Below are positions 21,231 through 33,560 of a stretch of DNA of 64,000 nt, piece after piece (position 1 is the stretch's first letter; each line of letters opens with the position of its first letter). The stretch lies in contig CM054113.1 in assembly GCA_028673005.1 (NCBI GenBank), positions 44,396,834 to 44,460,833 on the forward strand. Direction: 5' to 3'. The notes below the pieces were generated by a model. That model did not search any database. It was not told where the DNA came from and saw nothing but the letters and a program-made list of their open reading frames with translations. Made by a program: the position numbers and the translations under genes. The stretch is from Tanypteryx hageni (Eukaryota; Arthropoda; Insecta; Odonata; Petaluridae).

Positions 21231-24200
21231 ATTTCCTTGTGATTTCCTCATTAGAATAAAAGATGAATGGCATTAATAAACAACCTACACAACATATAAT
21301 AATAATGTTAGTTAGCAGGAATTCTATGTGTAAAGAAAGTTGGTACTAGCTTCGTACCCAGGCAAATTATTTTTTTAACACTAAACCATCCAATACCTTA
21401 AAAGGTTATTGAATGTGTGGCGCGCAGTTTGATACTGCTTCGAGCTGAGTCAGTAACTGATGAAGGTTTATTATGAGTAGATCAAAGGGATACTAGCATA
21501 AAAATAAACATTGCACACCCGTATTGGCTTGTCTTTGAGTGATATTGAAGAGAGAGTAGCGAACAATTAATTACTTATGAGAAAACAATTGGTGACCGGA
21601 GAAAATTTGACTATCCCAAACGTTCTCACATAAAGTGGATAGCTTTCACCACCGATTATAAAGTCATAAGGTAGAGCAAAGGTCTCGCTGCAGTTAGATG
21701 GAAGCAACAAATGAACTTTCGATGATAATTATATCGATGAAAAATGTCACTGAATCCGTATAGTTTTCTTCTATGGAGGCTTCTTTCTGCCTTCTTCACA
21801 CTTCATCTGCACTTTTATCAAGAACTAAAGGATGGCAGGTTTAAATTGATACATTTTATCATTGGTTTGTGCATTATTACAATAATTAAAATTTCTACGC
21901 ATATATAGGTGAAATAAATGAACATGATTTCACTACACAAATCATCTTTCTTGGTTGATAAATGGCATGAAAATAAATTACACTATAATCAAACAAAAAA
22001 ACACAAACATACATTCATTTTATACAAAAACAATATAAGTGATAGAGATGCAGTTATACACGTCAACATAAAGTTATTTATGGTTTAGGGATGACTAAAA
22101 AGATACCGGCCCCCACTTCATCAGAAAAAAATAAATAAAAACAACAAGAAATTCAAATCCCATAAACTAACTAGTTATTAAATTATATAATAATTATCAA
22201 TTTACATTATTTGTTAATCTTATTTTATGCAGATATCGTACCCGCCAGTGTTGTTATTAATTCTGCGTCTGATTTTTATTTAAATATGGAAATCCCATTT
22301 TATTAAATTTAATATCATTAAAGAATCGTTAGAATTGATCTTAAAATTATTTCTGTTCGGTTGGCGCAAAGTAAAATTGATTCGAATATAGATATAGCAA
22401 CCCGCGATAATTCGAAAATTTCAAAAACGACATATGCCGTAACACACTTAGTGAAAAAGGGTATAAGTATTTAAAAAAATCTATAATGAACTCAGATTCG
22501 AGATATTCCTAATATGCTCTTAAAATATTCCAGTCTCTTGCCGTGATGAAATTTAATTTTACACCGGGCCCTTTTCAAGTCCAATAAATATTTCATAAAA
22601 AGGCAAATTATTTAGACGCAACACATGATACCGTACACGGAATCTTAAGGCCGATATGATAAAAAATCACCTGTGTGTACACCTAGAAATTTTTAAATAT
22701 GCAGCAGTATTTATTTGACACGAAATTGAACATTTTTACGACCAATATCAAGAGAGACAATCGCCTTTTGGTATTCATCGGAACATACGATTCGTAAAAA
22801 ATTTACCTCAGTTTACCCTAGGTTTCAAAACGAAAAATTCCGATCGGCTGGTATCTTTTCAGGCGACACCGAAACTCTGGGACACACCGTTAAAAAAATA
22901 ACATTCCATAAACGAGAGGAAAACCACACGAATTTTTTTTCACTCACAAAAGCAGCAGATGTTCGTTAAATACAAGGTCCGTTTATGTCCACAGCCTAAC
23001 CCTTTGGATCGACTTGTGGGTCTTATGTCCTCTTCGCGCACCGAGATAAGTCGGAATGATCATGAGTCACACACTTCAACACCTACTCCTTAAGCCGGCC
23101 TACATCATGAGGTGAGAAGAAGGGGAGGCGTCAAAAGCCCTCTTCTCTCAATCTCCTTCTCCCCCCCCCACTCCCCTTCCTTACCCGACCCTCTTTCTCT
23201 CCACTCTAGAAAAACCGCCCTTGTGTGTCCACCATCTATTAAAGGCCACGAGGTCGGCTTTGCTCCAATGGCTAAAGGATTCCCCCAAAGAGGCCGTCGC
23301 CGATTCGATGGGGCTTTCGGGGGAGCACGTTGCTGTCTTAAAGGCGCCCCCGCATTTTCCGGAAGCCAAAAATGCCACGTGGTTGAGGCTTAAGGATTTT
23401 AACGAATTCGCTTTCGCGTATCCCTTTTGGGGGGTGAAAGAGGACGCTCCGAAATGGTTTCGTTTTCCTTTATCTTTTGTTTTCTCTCGAATTATAAATC
23501 TTCGCTCGGTGTTTTCCCCTTGACCTTCACGCTCGACCACTTCACGTCTAGAGGAATGCGCAGGGGCTTATTTCAGTGACGGTTTGTTATGTATTCTTAT
23601 TGGATAGTTCAGATGCTTCGTACGTAACTTAATTTGAGAGGGTGTATTCTAGAGTACGTGTGGTTTTAATTTTAAAACAACCACACGGCACACCATGGAT
23701 ATTTTTTTAAAGAATGAGATATGAGTATGCGTAATCTATCACAAAAACTACAATAACCCTCTGTCAAGATGCGTTTTTCGTATATTTACCCAATGAAATT
23801 TTTCTTTAGTTGTGATTATATTTTTTAGCAAAACACTTTTCAGGTAAAATTTTTTAATGGACATGATTGGATCTGTGGAATAATGACTGTCGATATGAAA
23901 AACTGAGCAAGCTTTTAATTGAGCGACTATAATAATATTGACTATAAATTTTTGATAATGTACTGAATGCGTAAACCTATGACAATCACTGCAAATTGGG
24001 AACTGATCTTAAGCTGCTTTGTTGATTATTTTGAGATTGTTTCGCAATTAAAAATGTAAACAAGTATTATTACCGAGATTGTCTGAACAAGCATTTGTTT
24101 TTGTTCGATTTCGGATTCAATCATTAATACTATATTATTGCTATAATCCTGAAGTATACATTACGGCATAACACAATAAATGAAATTTGCTAAAAGCAGT

Positions 24201-25249
24201 ATTTTCTGAATCATAATATTTTTCTCGATGGTGAGTCACTCTTAACTGTAATTTTCTTTGCAATTTTAATTAATCATTGTTCGGTTTAAGGTAAAGTGAA
24301 TACGGCAACGATCCAAAAAGTAAAACTCAGAACAGTTGCTAATCACATGATTTTTTTCTCGGAATCGCGTCGTAAACATTTCCGTTGGTGTGAAGAGGGG
24401 AATAAATCCGGCCTCTTACTATTTCCCTCATTCATAAAGAGTCATGCCTTCCCAGAAGACACGGAGGAGATTTGTATCCCCTGGCGTGGGTAGATAGAAT
24501 CGTCGCTCAACCGAACCAAACTTAGACAAGAAGCAAGCATGGCTCGACTGAACCTGTTGATATTTTTACGACGATGAAACAGCTGTTTAGCAATTAGACA
24601 TTTTTATGGTTACGAAACGTCTCGTGACGGCGTTTCCCAATAATCCTGACGGAATCGAATACTGTTTCATGCAAGTGAGAAGTTTTCTGTGAATGAAAAT
24701 CTTCATCATTTTTTATTAATAGAATAAACGTTTCGGAGAAATCTGCGAATGGACAAGACTAGGTCTATATTGAGAAACGTGACTTGGGTTATCTTATCCC
24801 CTGAGTGACAAACGCTGAAACTGCGAGGGAATTTCTACTATTTACGTCTGCTCCGTTGTTTGGTATGAGCTCTCCCAACTTTTATTGCGGTTATTAGACA
24901 TGTATTTCTTACAAAAATTCATATAAAATAAAAACGTATCTTTTGGCAGAAATAGTGAGCGTAATTAAATGCGACATGGCTACGCCTTCCTGGTCTCCAC
25001 TGCGCCATTTCTCGTATGACTGATGCGCTTAAAATTAGCTGATAGTAAACAGCAACCTAATTGGTCATTAAAGTCTAAATTAGACGAATGAAAGTGTTTG
25101 AGGGTATATATTTATAACACTTTTCACTGTCACCTTGCAGCGTGAAACACATATGATCCATCCGCCATCTATAAAACTCGTTCGCTTTATAATGTTGAAG
25201 TTTTAATAGAAAATAACCTGATTTCAGAATTTCTTCGCCGTTGTGTGAT

Positions 25250-25253
<4 letters not shown>
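21231..25253. other. Long stretch without recognised gene; one GC-rich island near 23.1-23.55 kb
   Basis: Mostly AT-rich and featureless. Around 23100-23550 the GC content rises and long open frames overlap on both strands (about 100 codons plus at 23221-23523, 119 codons minus at 23181-23540). None of these resembles a family I know. The simultaneous openness of opposite strands suggests composition rather than coding, but an unrecognised exon or promoter cannot be excluded. Confidence 0.35.

Positions 25254-25312
<59 letters not shown>
25254..25312. repeat. AT dinucleotide microsatellite
   Basis: About 59 bases of perfect AT repeat between unrelated unique sequences. Confidence 0.95.
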
Positions 25313-25313
<1 letters not shown>

Positions 25314-25639
25314 CACATTGTCTGTAGATTTAGAAAAGAAAAATATGGAATAAGACATTCTTTGTGGTTGTAGTTGGATTTCAACGTATAATTTTATGTT
25401 AGGCAACCTGACTCGCTGTATACTAATTGTAAGCTGTGAGGGAACAAACACCACAATACAATGTAGGTATTACAATTTATGCTAATAACCTACTTCTTGG
25501 AATAGGTAATTCATGCATTGTTGTAGTATTTTTAATAATCTACTACACTGCACATTGATGTCTTGCTTGCAAAATGATTTTTAAAAAGCTTTAATGACAA
25601 TATATTGACAATATATTACATCATCAAAAATTCTAAAGA

Positions 25640-26990
25640 CATTCTCTATAGACAATATTTTTATCTCTGATACTACGAATCGAATATTTTATAGATAGCA
25701 ACTCTGAGAAACAGCAACATATAGTTGGCCATCTGTGAAAAATGGATTACTCAGGTGCACTTCACCTCTTTGTCATGTTTGACCTTGAAGCTTATTTATT
25801 GTCATGCCAAAAGTTGGAACTGTTGTCGTTGGCACACAAATGGGAACGACTCGTTAGTGGGATGAAATGCAATGCAGATAATTAGCAGGATTTGGTGTGA
25901 TTTTGCAATTGTTGCCTGCAATAGACGTTCGTTGATGACACACCACACCAATAGCGATATTCCGTTGCAAAGGCCATCATCAGGGCCAAGGTTGGTCAGC
26001 GTTACAAGCTTCAGGTTAAGTAGATGAGAGAGTAGCCCTGAGACCTCAAAGTAATATTAGGTAATCGATTGGCATTGCTATTACATTTTCACCACCGCAG
26101 TGGCATATGCGTTTTAGTAAACCTACCTATTATTCATCAGGAAACTTTGCAGCAGCAGCATTTTTTTGGTGGCAGAACTACCCCCGCTTTTGGAGATGCC
26201 AGTAGAAGAGTACTGTTAAGTTGCCTGGAGAAGTTGCACATTATCTCGCCATAGGATCTTTGATCTGCCCACAACGCTGGCATTTCGTGCTTTGGAGTAC
26301 CTGCAGGAAGAATATTCCACCTTGACAGGTCAATCTGACCATTTTGACATTTTAGTGCGTGGGCGCCCTTGAGGCTCAATATAAGCACCACAACATCTAC
26401 GGGCAAAGGCCAGGATAGTCTATAGCGACAACACCATGCAGTACAGCAATAATTGCATCTGTACGCATGAGGGATGCAAAGTTTCCCAACCGGGCTTGCC
26501 GAGTGGCAACTCGAAGATCTCGCTGATTTTCAGTATGGTGCTGTAGTATCTGACGTCGCTCAGGATCGTTTAGCCCAGTGGTGGGCAACCTATTCTACGT
26601 GGCGGGCAGCGTGGGTGGTTGCGAATTTCTCGGCGGGCCGCATTGGGAGTCGTCAATGTTTCGGCGTGCCAGATTATACTATAAATCGGGCGTTAAATGG
26701 AGAATCTGTGGTATCATATCAGTGAACATAATGTCAAAATGAGGTTTTTAGGGTTAGCATTTCAATATCAAGTGTTTTATTATAGTAATTTGAAGGCATA
26801 TAATATAAATTTGTATTAAATCTCTCTTCAGTCATCGCTTCGTGGGCAGTAGGTTGATCACCACTGGTTTAGCAGGTTGAGCCGTAGGCGTTCAGCCTCG
26901 GCATATTGCAGCCGCTGATGGAATCTCACAACGCCATCAAGCGCTTTTGTTTTTTTCTGCATCGCATTGTAGCGAACATTTACGTTGTCG
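25640..26990 (-). pseudogene. Helitron Rep/helicase remnant with middle deleted
   Basis: Minus-strand translation of about 26080 down to 25650 follows the C-terminal part of Helitron/PIF1-type helicases: LTNLGPDDGLCNGISLLV, then a HPTNESFPF..RQQFQ block, then FS..ANYMLLFLRVA, matching the LCNGTRL, FPFxRxQFP and GQLYVAxSR blocks. From about 26990 to 26400 the same strand has an Arg/Gln-rich segment (RRQILQHHTENQRDLRVATR) of the kind found at the N-terminus of Helitron polyproteins. The Rep and most helicase motifs between them are absent. Stops and frame changes are frequent. Assignment of the C-terminal part is firmer than that of the N-terminal part. Helitron termini were not located. Confidence 0.6.
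26576..26866. mobile_element. hAT-type MITE, same family as 10905-11216, inserted in the Helitron remnant
   Basis: Begins CAGTGGTGGGCAACCT and ends GGTTGATCACCACTG, with GTTTAGCC (26568-26575) and GTTTAGCA (26867-26874) as an 8-bp duplication with one change. Its internal sequence read on the opposite strand matches the MITE at 10905-11216 (for example the ATAAAACACTTGATATTGAA and TTCACTGATATGATACCACA words). Confidence 0.85.
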
Positions 26991-27359
26991 GGCCAATTGG
27001 TTTGAAGATCTTTGGCGTATTGCGTTCTAGGTATTCAGAAAAGTTCGCTAAATATTATGATTGCGGCCAATTTCTCTGAGGCTTTACACGTGTTATATGA
27101 CGGCGTTCTGTTGGTTACATTTCATTTGGAAGTTAGTGTTGCATTTCTATTTGAAATGACGATAGAGTCAATATATTCAAAGACTTTCTAAATACGTTAA
27201 AATCACCTAAAGTCTTTAAGTCCTTCTAAAGCAGGTGCTAAATTGTCTGTAAATGAAAAAGTTGGAAATGTGGTAGGTCATAGCAATAGATGTAACCAAA
27301 TACATCTCCTCTTTGTCATCGTGGCCGGACGGTATGCCTGATATACTTGATAGTTAACG

Positions 27360-28440
27360 GATCGGAAAAATATTCATCCTCCGCCATACACGGACATTAA
27401 CGGCTAGCAATATTACCACATATATATAGACGCTTCTTGCAGAAGAGGGTATAACATATAGTAGGAGACTAATGTTTAGGCATTTCCAGACAAGCAGGAG
27501 ACTCGAAATTTGCTGTCGGTAGGATTATGTGCAAAACCGATTAGAAAAAACAAAAATCTTGAAAAGGTTTAACATTGCGGCCGCTAAAATTTCGCAAATG
27601 TTTAAACAAATTTCTAAGGTTTATGTATTTTAAAATGTGCTACGGAGCTGAATTTTTTTAAAGTTATAATTTGTAAAATAATGAAATAGGGATTATAGAA
27701 ATTTTAATATTTTAATTTGTTTGGCTGTTAAAAATTCTTAAATTTTAAACAAATAGATAAATGTTTAGGTACTACGGGGAAAGCTAGGGTCCTGAAATGT
27801 TAAAGTTATTTAGAGCTTAGTGCATATGCACAAATAAATGTTTGACGGTCTCCATGAAGTTGTTATTGCGGCCGTTAAAAATATTTAAAATTTAAACAAT
27901 TAGAAAAATATAATTTCACTTCTAGACGTGCTATAACTTTAAAATTTTGCAGAAAACTGTGGCATAAGTAACCTACAATGGAAAAGTAATGTTATTTAAG
28001 GTGAAATGAAATGCTTGCAGAATGCAAGCACTAAACTACTTGTTACTGCATAAAGTGGAATACTATTCCCTCCACGACTTCTGAAAATAACAGAAGTATA
28101 TTTTTTTAGAAAAGTATTCACCCCATGCAATACATCTACTAGGTTGGGTCGCAATTTTAATACACAAGAAGTAATCCTATTCCCTCTACTATTCCTAAAA
28201 ATAACAACAGTATTTTGCTGGAAAAATATTCACTCCCTACCATACAACAACCACGACGGATAGGAATAATAATACAAAAAGTGAAATCGTATTCTCTCAA
28301 AGATGCCTAAAAATAAATAATAAATTGTTGGGAAAATATTCACCCCCTGCCATACACCGGCCATAACGGGTCACAGTATGAATACACATAGTAATCCAAT
28401 TCTCTCGACTAGGTACTGCTGAAAATAACAGAAAAATATT
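27360..28440. repeat. Degenerate tandem array, about 115-bp units, plus a looser about 295-bp repeat
   Basis: Units carrying GAAAAATATTCA.CCCC..CCATACA and AGTAATCC.ATTC.CTC recur near 27365, 28080, 28195, 28310 and 28425. Between them TTGCGGCCG(C/T)TAAAA followed by TTTAAACAA occurs twice, at about 27575 and 27867. The units are diverged, so this is an old array. Confidence 0.6.
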
Positions 28441-28869
28441 TCCTATTTCCACAACGATCCCTGAATTTGCGAAGAATTTGCCATGCGATGAATTGACGCG
28501 CGACGCATTGATTCTCGACGAATTGTCGCATAACCACTTCCGATATCTAAGATAATCGCCAAAAATTTTAGATAAGGGGAAAAGGAAAAGTGAGTTGTGG
28601 GGAGAAAGAAGGGTTCCTAGCTTTTGGCACAAAAAACTGACTTCAAAACCTTAAGATGTTGACCAACCCGCAGAGTTATGACTTCAGTCACTATCTTATT
28701 CACATATTTTCGCTTCGGTAACTTTCCCCAAGCATAGTAGTTCATGTACCATATTTAAAGATTATGTACAATGACAATTAATAAGGCCACTATCTTATAT
28801 CTTTCAAAGATATAATGTTTTTAATTTGTTCCACTCCCCTTTCTCACCATACCACTACAAAGTTATATT

Positions 28870-29690
28870 TTCGTGTGTATTATTAATCTGTATGTAAATC
28901 CCAGTCGATAGGTATTTCCTACCTTTTATTATGATTTCTTCCGCCTCCTTCTCCTACGAATTCCATGTCATTTTATATTGGTTAATTCCTTGGGTATTAT
29001 TATGAATGTTTTTTTTCCCCATTCGATAGACACCTATATTGCCTACATTGGATTTTATTCGTGGTGATAAAAATTTCCCTTTATGCTACTAATAATTACC
29101 GTTGCTCATATTACCCGTTCAATTGTCCATAATACAGCTAGTATAATTTATCCGTTAAATTGTTCATCCGTCTGGTGTTACTGATTACACAATAAATTGT
29201 TTATGCATAATGCTATACAGACACCCTTTTAAAAATTTATACTCCGGGTTTTACACTTTACCTCTTCAATTGTTTATACAACTGACTACTACAGTTCTGG
29301 TGGTTAAAATTAACCGTACGATATCATATTCCATTGGTGTAACAAATTACACCTTCAGTTGTTAATATGTCTGGCGGTAAAGTGCACCTGTTATATTGCT
29401 TATGTTTTTGGCGGTTCTAGTCAATCGTTCAAAACTTTATAATTCCCTCGGTTCAATCCACCCATTCAATAGTTTATACTTCCAATGGCTCTATATACTC
29501 GTTCAATTGTTTATACGTCTTGTGATTCACGTTAACCATTCAATAGTTTACAATACTGCCAGTTCACATTACCCATTCCATTATTTATACTTCTGCCGGT
29601 TCAATCCACCTGTTCAATTGTTTATACATTTCGGTGGATTTCATATCCCTTGAAAATGTGTATACATCGCTTGTTAACATTCCCCGCCTA
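28870..29690. repeat. Degenerate minisatellite arrays
   Basis: From about 29100 to 29670, words such as TTCAATTGTTTATAC and variants recur every 45-60 bases. From about 28895 to 29080 a different unit with TTCGATAGACACCTATATTGCC appears twice. That second unit closely resembles the units of the array at 47399-48790 (CGATATACACCCATATTGCC). Confidence 0.6.
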
Positions 29691-29699
29691 TCCCATCTT

Positions 29700-29792
29700 G
29701 TCCGCACAGCGTCCTGTCGGCATAAAGTCCGTTCGGCATACCGTCCGTCAGCATAACCTCCGTTCGGAATAACGTCCGTCGGCATACCGTCC
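29700..29792. repeat. Minisatellite of about 14-bp units, left part
   Basis: Repeats of the type GTCCGTCGGCATACC, with variants at each unit. The array stops at 29792, where the Transib element begins, and resumes at 33992 with the same unit. The element therefore inserted into this array. Confidence 0.85.
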
Positions 29793-30739
29793 CGCAGTGG
29801 GTCAGAATCGAAAACAGGCGGAAAAATTATATTTTGCGAAGTTTATTGTTTCACCTCCTATTAGCCTGTTTACAATAGTGCAAACTTTCACGAGATACCA
29901 TTGGAAGCTGTTGAAAATTGCATATTGATCTCACACACGCCAACAAATTTCAAGTTTTTAAAATCCTTTTGTTTCTGTCCATAATGGTCCCGCAACTACC
30001 ACATATTTCCTGCTTTTTTGTTGATGATATCTAAAAGAATCTGGATACAAGTGCCACTGTTTTTAGTGCTCAAATATGTCACCTTTCAAATCAATTCGTC
30101 CATTGAACACCCCAGTGAAGAATTTGGTGTGTAGACGCTGAAATCTGCGGTTTAACATTTATCACACAGAGTGAAAGGTTATAATTTAAGTTCGTTGAGA
30201 AACAAACAGGATTTCCGCGGATTTCCGCCATGAAATGTATCTCAATCGCAAGCATGAATTATGCTGAACGAGAGTCAAAACAATGTAACTGCTCATATCT
30301 GCTAGCCTGAGAACTGCAACAATGAAACTGAACAAGTACGTCACTCGCCGGGGGTGCGCGTGCACCACCATATCTAGTATCCACTGTCCCGTCTCCCTTC
30401 TCTCGCGTATGCCAGCACTCTGCACGCGTATCCCTTCCAGGAATTACAGGAGCAGTCAACAAGGAGCCGTTTGACGTTCCCAAGTAAAGCTATTGTTTTA
30501 TCTTTCCCGGATAATTGGTTTTGAGTGATTTACTTTTAGCTCCGCGATTGAAGAATTATTGAGTGATTTCCACGATTAAAGAATTATTGAGTGATTTACT
30601 TTTAGCTCCGCGAATGAAAAATTTGTTATTGAGAACTGTGAGTTAAGGTAAGGGCATGAATGGCTTTTACGTAGATTTGGCTTTTGTTTTCTTATTGAAA
30701 AGTAGGAGATGTGCACTCATATTTCTTACAGGAATACAT

Positions 30740-30755
30740 ATAAACACACACACAC

Positions 30756-30839
<84 letters not shown>
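30740..30839. repeat. AC, TACA and AT microsatellite adjoining the SINE
   Basis: An ACACAC run and TACATACA repeats pass into about 72 bases of perfect AT that end exactly where the SINE begins. AT repeats also follow the SINE tail. The SINE may have landed within an AT tract. Confidence 0.92.
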
Positions 30840-30841
<2 letters not shown>

Positions 30842-31217
30842 GGGGTGCCGGTGGTGTAGTGGTTAGGACGCTGGCTGCTACTCGCCCGATGCTTGAAAGT
30901 CATCGGGTACGAATCCTGCGCGAGTAGGATTTTTTCTCAAGGTCATCCGGCCCCCTGTTTGCGTGGTTTGAGGAGACCGCGCAAATTCAGCTGTTCCGTC
31001 CTTCGGAAGGGACGTTAAGCCGTTGGCCCCCCTGGTGTTCTTCGCAAGAGCAGGCAAATGCCGGCACCGGGTTTCCCTCCTCCCTTCTGTGTGTGTGTCC
31101 GGTGTGGAAGGCAACGGGAAACCACCACACCGTGTATGTATATTCCCTAGTCAAAACCAATTAATTAGTTAATTGGTAGGACCTGTCGTAAGACAGAACA
31201 CGAATGAATGAATGAAT
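30840..31217 (+). mobile_element. tRNA-derived SINE with GAAT tail
   Basis: The head has a polymerase III A-box-like GGTGTAGTGGTTAGGACG (about 30850) and a B-box-like GGGTACGAATCCTGC (about 30905), spaced as in a tRNA. The body contains GGCAACGGGAAACCACC (about 31110). It ends in four GAAT units (31202-31217). The tRNA part is not foldable into a functional tRNA by eye, and the tail identifies it as a retroposon. AT repeats on both sides mask the target duplication. It is nested in the Transib element, upstream of its gene. Confidence 0.75.
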
Positions 31218-31375
31218 ATATATATATATATACCACTTCATTCCATCTTCACCGCCTACCCTGTGTTCGTCCTTTTTATGTGTTCCATCCCTTTCCTTCC
31301 TATCATAACCCAAGTGTGTATACATACATACATATATATGTATATTATATGTACGCATATATGTATTTTTCCAGC

Positions 31376-33560
31376 ATGTCAGATGAGAGTATGTTCATCT
31401 CAAAGCGACGAGAATTGATAGACGTTCTTCAACAAAAGGGCACGATTCCTGAGCAGGTTCAGCATGTTTAGAATTATTTATTTGTGAAGCTGTCAATTCC
31501 TAATGATGCTGACCTGAGGCAAAAGGTACAGAATGTAGTCTGCATATTTTGCTACAAAGCAAGTGCAAAATAGAAAGCCTGCCATAGGAATAGGGAGTTT
31601 TTCTTGGACGCAAATGTAAAGTGGCTGAATGAAGAGCTATACTACCTCTACCCTTTGCTCTCACTCCCGCTTCATCAGATGGTGTCGTAGGCAGGCCCAA
31701 GAAGCCGTTTGCAGAGTGCTCTGACAGGGCCAAGCGTCTGAAGGTGGAGAAGCTGCGGCAATTTGGGACTGCTGAAGAACTGGGGTATGCCGCACATTTG
31801 AGTCTTCGTTCTGAGAAGAAAGAAGATGCCGCGAAGCTGCTGAAGGAGATGATCGATACGACCCCAGCGCGCGCGAAAAAGATTCGCACGGCATTCAGTG
31901 CGGCAAAGGCGGCGAAGTCCATCTCTCCCTACACGCCTGATGGAGCGCTCGCTCTTCTTATAGACTGTGATATGTCAAAGTAGACATACATGAATTTGAG
32001 GAAAGGGGCAAAGCAGAGAAATACCAACTTATACCCCACATATCATGCCTTAAAGGAGGTAAAGCAGCGCTGCTATCCGGAGCACTTGACATTTGCAGAG
32101 ACTCGAGAAGAAGCACAACTTCAAAGCCTCCTGGAAAACACTGCTCGTTGATTAGTTCAGTTTCAAGAGGTTGTTATGATTTCTGCGGACTCTCAGTGTA
32201 ATCTGGTCCTAAAGCTCCTTACCAAATGGAGATGCAATGGTAGCTCTGGCCAGAGCGTCTACAAACAGAGCTTTGCTGATGATAACGCCAGTGACAGCTC
32301 TCTGTTTGTTACTAGCTTCGTTCCGGTTCAACGTACCGACACTGACCAACGGGATGGCAAGAAGGTTATTATGTGGAAGAATCCCCGACCTTCGTCCACC
32401 CGGTACTGCAGGCCTATCCGCCTTCAATTTATGAAAGAGACGTCCGGAAGTACTATGGAGGAAAAGAAATACATTGATAGACAAATTGAGTCCCTGAAAC
32501 CAACAAAAATAAATATTCTTGATAGGTCCGTTTCTGTGGTGCACAAGCTCATTTTTACCATGGTTGATCAGAAGGTATAGGCCTCAATAACAGGAAGATC
32601 TTCACAATCATGTTACATCTGTGGCGCGAAACCTAAAGAAATGAACAAGCTTGACGCCATTGTACAGAGAGAAGTTTACTATTCCACGTTTGAGTTCGGA
32701 TTATCAACATTACATGCATGGATAAGAAGTATGAAGCTTGTTCTCCACATTTCATATCGCGTCGATATAAAGAAATGGCAGGTCAGTGGTAAAGCTGCGA
32801 AAGCCAAATTTGAAGCTCGGAAAGCCGCCATACAGGCAGAGTTCAAGAAGGAAGCGGGATTCAAATCTGATGTACAGTGGGCCGGAGAAAGCGGCTCGTC
32901 AAGCGAAGGCAATATGGCTAGACGCTTTTTTGCTAACCCAGCTTTGACAGCCAACATTACAGGGGTTGATGAGAGTTTCATCACTCGCCTCTCTGTGATC
33001 CTTTGTGCATTGTCCAGTGGGTACGAACTGGACCTCCACAAGTTTAAAGAGTACTGTCTGGAACCTGCCTGCTTATACGTCTCTCTCTCTACGAATGTTA
33101 CTACATGCCATCATCTTTACATAAAATACTGATCCATGCTTCAGAGATTGTATCTGCAGCGTTGCTTCCAATAGGAGAACTGCCGGAAGATGCGCAAGAG
33201 GCACAAAATAAATAATGCAAGAAGTACAGAGAACAGCACACGCGCAAGTGTTTCAGGTATATTTTCTATCGATAATTGTGTCTATCTGTTATTTTTAACC
33301 TTAGTTTTCCTCTCTCTTACACTTGAAGCACCGTTGATTCTTAAGCATGTTCTACTTATATAGGTCTGCAACTATGGAGGACGTTTTCCGGTGACTCTTA
33401 GCGGCATCGGACCCTGTTATTTCTGGAATAAGATATCCAACACCCAAAAAAGGAAAAGCATTGACGCTTGTTATCTTGGACCTTTTGGCTTCTGATCCTT
33501 CGGCGATGAGACAGGATAGAATATCAGATTGTGATTCAGCAGAAAGTGATTGACTGAAGA
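31376..33560 (+). pseudogene. Transib-family (RAG1-like) transposase pseudogene with an apparent intron
   Basis: A broken reading frame from ATG at 31376 covers, in order, an N-terminal region, a segment FSAAKAAKSISPYTPDGALALL (near 31900), and WRCNGSSGQSVYKQ (near 32230). A Cys-containing SCYICGAKP follows (near 32610), then the KIWQ-like ARRFFANPALTANITGVDE block (near 32920), and finally SSLHKILIHASEI...LLPIGELPEDAQEAQNK (33107-33210). These match the Transib/RAG1 catalytic core. The CNG should be CDG, so the first catalytic Asp appears to have become Asn. The last block should hold the catalytic Glu. Stops occur for example near 31468, 31982, 32578 and 33212, with a frame change near 33090. 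A GT..AG interval 33257-33363 joins in frame to SATMEDVFR and SDPVISGIRYPTPKK, the family's C-terminus, and looks like a true intron. Confidence 0.8.

Noticed and set aside
22080..22870. An inverted-repeat element suggested by AAAAGATACCGGCC and GGCTGGTATCTTTT
   Set aside because: The match is short and imperfect, without further symmetry or target duplication.
28080..28440. A CRISPR-like array
   Set aside because: Units are about 115 bases, diverged, and without constant short repeats and unique spacers. It is an old tandem repeat in a eukaryotic genome.
30840..30930. A tRNA gene
   Set aside because: A- and B-box-like words are present, but the flanks and GAAT tail show a SINE, and a proper cloverleaf was not evident.
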